Shown here in pieces: positions 43,268 to 46,793 of a stretch of DNA of 46,793 nt. Position numbers and translations under genes: made by a program. Each line of letters opens with the position of its first letter. The first letter of the stretch is position 1. The notes under the pieces are model-generated. The model worked only from the letters and a program-made list of their open reading frames with translations, was not told the DNA's origin and ran no database searches. This stretch comes from Actinomycetes bacterium. Its GTDB lineage: Bacteria > Actinomycetota > Acidimicrobiia > Acidimicrobiales > Bog-793. Location of the stretch: the NCBI GenBank assembly GCA_021803215.1, contig JAJZLV010000010.1, forward strand, positions 1 to 46,793. The letters run 5' to 3'.

Positions 43268-45285
43268 CGTGGGCCTCGTCCCGCAATCAGCCGAAGGTAG
43301 GGCGAGAGCGCCAGAGCGGGCCAGAGCGGTCCACCGTGGCGACGGCACAGCACCGCCCATTCGGCGACTGGGAGCCCTTTCGGCGAGGCAGCTCGCCGGA
43401 GGCGTTCGCGGCGGCTCAGTGTCTCGTCTCGAAATGTGTCGGCGCGGGGGTTGACGCTGCAGGTGCCGACATGACCGGGAGCGAGAAATACCTGACACCC
43501 GGCCGAGCGAGCCCGGAACCCGTAGTCAAAGTCGCCCATGGCGTGGGTGAACTTCTCATCGATGTTCCCCACTACCGAGTACACCGATCTGGGTATGAGG
43601 ACGACATTGCCGTTCATCGTGTCACAGGACTGAGGTGTGTCGGTGGGTGTGACCTGGGCAAAGGCCATCCGCCGCAAGCGGCTGATCCTTCGGACCCCGC
43701 CGTAGGTCGTGGTCCCCGTCTGCGGGTCGCAGACCGAGCCCGTCACCACCGACAGCGGCTGACGCCCAGCGCAGAGGGTGGCGTAGGTCGCGAGCAACCG
43801 TTTGAGCGCGTCGGGGTAGAGCACGACATCGTCGTTGAGCCACAGCAGGTAGTCGGGGCGCGCCGGCACCGCTCGTGCGAAGGCGAGGCGCATTCCGCCG
43901 CCCCAGAACAAGTCACCCGTGCCTGGATTGATCTCGACGTGGGGATAGGCCGCAGCCACTGCCTCCGCGGTGCCGTCGTTGCTCGCGTCGTCGACCAGGT
44001 GAACATCGACCGTGACTCCCGGAATGGCGGCGGCCCGGAGACTCTCCAAACACGCCAGCGTGTGTTCCCGACGGTTGTGGCTGGTGACGAGGGCACTGAT
44101 CGTCGCCGGCTCGACCGACGCGAAGGAGGCGGCGCTTGGCCGAACCGATGAGTGGTACAGGTCCGCGTACTGGGCCACGCCCCTCGGGGGAGAGAACCAC
44201 CGTTCGGCCGTCTTGCGGAGGTCCCGTGATCGTTGATCGCGGTCTTTGCGGCCCAGGCATCGCTTGATCGCCCCCGAGAGAGCGACAGGCTCGGCTTCGA
44301 CCGTGTCGATTGCGCTGCTCAACGCTGCGATGTCGCGTAGCGCGGGAATCCGGGTCACGAGCGTGGGTGTGCCGGTGGCGACGGCCTCGACCGCCGAGAT
44401 ACCAAGCCCTTCATTGCGCGATGGCATGACGAACAGGTCAGCGGCGCGGAGCACACGGCATACATCTTCTACGGTCCCCAGGAATCGGACCCGGTCGCCG
44501 AAACCAAGGCTCGCCGCGAGCCTGCGCTCGGCGATCCCCGCCTCACTGCTGTCGTCGCCGACGTGGAGATAGACTACGTTCGACAGTGTTGGCGCCGTCG
44601 CAATGGCCCGGATAATGGACTCGTGGTTCTTGGCCGGTGAACAATTGCCGACGCTGACTAGCACCTGGTCGTCGCCATGCAGACCGAGTCTGCCTCGAGC
44701 GGTATCGTGATCGGCGTCAGTAGTCTCACTGAACGTCTCGAGGTCACACCAGTTCCAGATGATCTCCGCCGGGTTGTGGAAGATGCGCCACTCATTGAGG
44801 CCGACACTCGGGCCGACTGCTATGTAGTCGACGCCGAGGTTCCTCAGCACTCGGCGCTGGATGATGCGCTCAATCCGCAGAGCACCACTAAGAGGCAAAC
44901 AGCCATGCACCGTCTGCACCACCCGCGCCCCGGAGCCGAGGGCCTCGAGGGCGAGCCAGAAGTTGGCCCGCTCGACGTGGAGGTGGACGATGTCGGGCTT
45001 GATGGCGCGGAGCAATCTGGGAAACGACGTGAGCAATCGAGGCGCTGAGGGCGAGAGCCGGTGGCAGCGGTATCCGGCCTCTTCAAGGGTCCGGGCGTAG
45101 GACACAATGACATCCGCAACGGCCACTATCTCGCACTCGATACCATGCTCGGCCCACAGGTCCGAGGCCACACGCATCATGACCGCGTCCCCCGACTGCC
45201 GGAGCTCGGAGAACACGTGTAGCACCCTCAGCGGAGCTGTGGGACTTGTCGGACTGCCGCGCTGACGTCGCCTCCGGCGGCTCAT
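43264..45285 (-). CDS. Two-domain glycosyltransferase, GT4 fused to GT2
   Basis: A 673-residue protein with two catalytic units. Residues 20-380 are GT4: VLHVFSELRQSGDAVMM, VSVGNCSPAKNHESII and PSRNEGLGISAVEAV with E292/E300. Residues 395-670 are GT2: ISALVTSHNRREHTLACL, VDDAS (431-435), GDLFWGGGMRLAF and WLNDD (the metal-binding DxD-like motif, about 484-486). The GT2 part resembles rhamnosyl/galactofuranosyl-type transferases. It probably adds two successive sugars to one acceptor, by inference. It leads an operon with the next GT4 and the polymerase. Confidence 0.88.
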   Translation of the reverse strand: MSRRRRRQRGSPTSPTAPLRVLHVFSELRQSGDAVMMRVASDLWAEHGIECEIVAVADVIVSYARTLEEAGYRCHRLSPSAPRLLTSFPRLLRAIKPDIVHLHVERANFWLALEALGSGARVVQTVHGCLPLSGALRIERIIQRRVLRNLGVDYIAVGPSVGLNEWRIFHNPAEIIWNWCDLETFSETTDADHDTARGRLGLHGDDQVLVSVGNCSPAKNHESIIRAIATAPTLSNVVYLHVGDDSSEAGIAERRLAASLGFGDRVRFLGTVEDVCRVLRAADLFVMPSRNEGLGISAVEAVATGTPTLVTRIPALRDIAALSSAIDTVEAEPVALSGAIKRCLGRKDRDQRSRDLRKTAERWFSPPRGVAQYADLYHSSVRPSAASFASVEPATISALVTSHNRREHTLACLESLRAAAIPGVTVDVHLVDDASNDGTAEAVAAAYPHVEINPGTGDLFWGGGMRLAFARAVPARPDYLLWLNDDVVLYPDALKRLLATYATLCAGRQPLSVVTGSVCDPQTGTTTYGGVRRISRLRRMAFAQVTPTDTPQSCDTMNGNVVLIPRSVYSVVGNIDEKFTHAMGDFDYGFRARSAGCQVFLAPGHVGTCSVNPRADTFRDETLSRRERLRRAASPKGLPVAEWAVLCRRHGGPLWPALALSPYLRLIAGRGPR

Positions 45286-45505
45286 TGGCAGGCCTTACTT
45301 CGAGGACCCGAGAGGGAGGAGCCGTACTTTAAGAACAGGGGTGATGCCGCAGGCAGAGGTTTGAGCACGGGAACGATGCGCTCTAGATGACAGAGCACCT
45401 GACGGTGACTGTCCGCCGCCCTCTGTATCAGCCTCCAGGGAGACAGTGTTTGTAGCCGAATCAAACAGCTCAGGGACACTGCCCTGGATCGCGTACGCCT
45501 CGTCC
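45286..45505. other. Gap between the GT4-GT2 and GT11-like genes
   Basis: About 220 bp. Two overlapping minus-strand frames of about 75 codons cross it (45282-45509 and 45295-45528). Neither has a recognised motif. The leader and promoter of the GT4-GT2 operon may lie here. Confidence 0.3.
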
Positions 45506-46555
45506 TCATTGTGCCCTACGAACGACACCGTACATGCATAAATCTGTGCTACTGGCGCGTACGAGAGCGCGAGCAGCCAGTGCGTCTGGCAGCCAGCGCG
45601 GCCATGATGGCGTGTGGGCCTGTACCGGTATACCGCGGACTATCAGCACGGCTTCCGGGCCCTGGGAGGCGATCGACTCGGTGGTGGGGGGACCACCCGA
45701 TGACGACTCATGGCCCCAGATGCTCAGCCAGCCATCTGTGTCGTTAAGGTGCTCCTGCGGCCAGCAGTAAAAGGCGTCGCTGAGGAATATTGCGAGTAGC
45801 GAGTAGCTGCTGATACTGGGAATGATAAAATCGCAGCTGGCTAACACGGCTAGGTCCTCGGTCGCTGATCCAGACAGCAGAGTTATGCTGCAGCCGGGCA
45901 GGTCGAGTAGATCCGCTAGGCGCTCACCCGGCAGGTTGGAGGCGACGTACACCTGGAGTGGCCTGTCTAGTCCTAGCTCCCTGTGAACCGAGTCGAGTAC
46001 ATCGCGATACCAAGCCTCCGGAATAGTCGCGTTGAAGACTCCGGGTGTTACTTGTCCCTGGCTGTCAAAGTCTCCCCCCCGGATGTGTAGGCCAACCGTT
46101 ACGACGCCACTCGCCACTGCGGGTAGAGATGCCAGGTGCCGCAACGCCGACTCTGTGCCAAGTAGGCGTGACCGAAGAAAAGGGCGTGCGCGTCGGATAG
46201 CGAGGTAGCCGTTCTGCATGCCAGTCGTGTGCCTCAATATCAAGCCTGACTTCGTGCCGAGTCGCGCCCGCAATGCGCACATGGCGTCGTAGTAGTCGAT
46301 CGCACCGAGCGTATCGAGCAAGGGTTGGTCGATCGTAGTCGCCGGGAGAGAGTGGACGGCGAGGTAGCGAATGGTTGCGGCGATGCCGCCAACGTCGAGT
46401 TCGCGGTCATAGCGGCGTGGGTTCAGCAGAAACGGCGGGTCCACGAGACGGGCATCAAAGGCGATGGCGCCGAGATATGCCTTAGCCCAGGGGAAAACCT
46501 CGTTGCCTAGGCCGGCGCCTCTAGTTGTAGTCATCTTACCGACAGACCATCTCAT
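45506..46555 (-). CDS. GT11/fucosyltransferase-like glycosyltransferase
   Basis: A 349-residue protein. The N-terminus GAGLGNEVFPWAKAYL matches the GxGxGNxxF glycine loop of the GT11/GT65 superfamily. VGLHIRGGDF (154-163) is the HxRxGD motif that contacts GDP-fucose. Near the C-terminal half, DFIIPSISSYSLLAIFLS resembles the conserved SS(T/S)F segment. The donor is probably GDP-fucose or a related nucleotide sugar, by family only. ATG 46553-46555 is chosen because GAGG lies about 8 bp upstream; ATG 46532-46534 also fits. Confidence 0.7.
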   Translation of the reverse strand: MRWSVGKMTTTRGAGLGNEVFPWAKAYLGAIAFDARLVDPPFLLNPRRYDRELDVGGIAATIRYLAVHSLPATTIDQPLLDTLGAIDYYDAMCALRARLGTKSGLILRHTTGMQNGYLAIRRARPFLRSRLLGTESALRHLASLPAVASGVVTVGLHIRGGDFDSQGQVTPGVFNATIPEAWYRDVLDSVHRELGLDRPLQVYVASNLPGERLADLLDLPGCSITLLSGSATEDLAVLASCDFIIPSISSYSLLAIFLSDAFYCWPQEHLNDTDGWLSIWGHESSSGGPPTTESIASQGPEAVLIVRGIPVQAHTPSWPRWLPDALAARALVRASSTDLCMYGVVRRAQ

Positions 46556-46666
46556 TGGTGTACCTCAGGTTCAGCCTAGATCCACCGAGGCAATTGGTCG
46601 CGAGAGCGGGTCTTCGCCCCCGCGCACCCTCCGCGGTAGGGAGAATGTGGACTATCGGAGGTGAGC

Positions 46667-46793
46667 TGGCGAGTTCCACCAGTCGTTGCAACGGTCCGGC
46701 CATGATGGCCGGGTCACCCCGAAACAACGACCAGTGGAGAGACCATCATGCCAGGGCAACCACTTCGCGCGGACGAGCGCGAGGAGATCCGTG
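46667..46793 (+). mobile_element. Left end of a second IS30-type element, running off the window
   Basis: The presumed left end begins near 46667 (GGCGAGTTCCACC) and is followed by a leader with ACCAGTGGAG at 46730-46739. That leader is shared with the IS30 relic at 35655-35664. The first 15 codons of the transposase lie at the edge. The boundary is approximate because no partner repeat is in view. Confidence 0.55.
46748..46793 (+). CDS. IS30-type transposase, N-terminal 15 residues only
   Basis: MPGQPLRADEREEIR closely matches MPARLLTLHEREEIR at the start of the IS30 relic at 35672. The rest is outside the window. Confidence 0.7.
   Translation, partial: MPGQPLRADEREEIR

Overview
The window is high-GC DNA with many GTG starts, tightly packed or overlapping genes and an F420-dependent-type LLM oxidoreductase. 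This suggests an actinobacterium; an acidimicrobial-type lineage is possible, but that is inference. No rRNA, tRNA or CRISPR array was found.

Region A (1-8 kb): the 3' end of a molybdenum hydroxylase large subunit, an enoyl-CoA hydratase, an LLM flavin enzyme, then a divergent pair. The pair is a MarR regulator fused to DUF488 (minus strand) and an atypical ClC anion channel/transporter (plus strand). A perfect 17-bp palindrome lies next to the regulator's start. A UvrD/PcrA helicase follows.

Region B (8-18 kb): a co-directional, mostly overlapping or abutting run of B12-binding protein, sucC, sucD, ilvA, a divergent SHMT, purN, purH and folD. It joins succinyl-CoA, threonine/serine/glycine, one-carbon and purine metabolism. 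A Tat-type lipoprotein of the arylsulfotransferase family ends the run.

Region C (18-29 kb): a complete IS1634-type insertion sequence with 14-bp perfect terminal repeats and a 6-bp target duplication (TCTAGC). It sits in a palindrome just upstream of a small HTH gene. Then come a SEC-C methionine aminopeptidase, a short-chain dehydrogenase, metF, icd, a secreted protein, mdh and a DUF4012 membrane protein.

Region D (29-46.8 kb): a mosaic exopolysaccharide locus. Intact parts are a Wzz/BY-kinase, an ABC exporter overlapping a sulfotransferase, two methyltransferase-like proteins, a family-4 glycosyltransferase, an O-antigen ligase/polymerase-like membrane protein, a second GT4, a GT4-GT2 fusion and a GT11-like protein. 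Between them lie broken genes: two GT remnants, a methyltransferase scrap, and relics of IS66, IS30, ISL3 and ISAzo13 transposases. A second IS30-type transposase begins at the right edge. The picture is of a surface-polysaccharide locus repeatedly remodelled by insertion and deletion.
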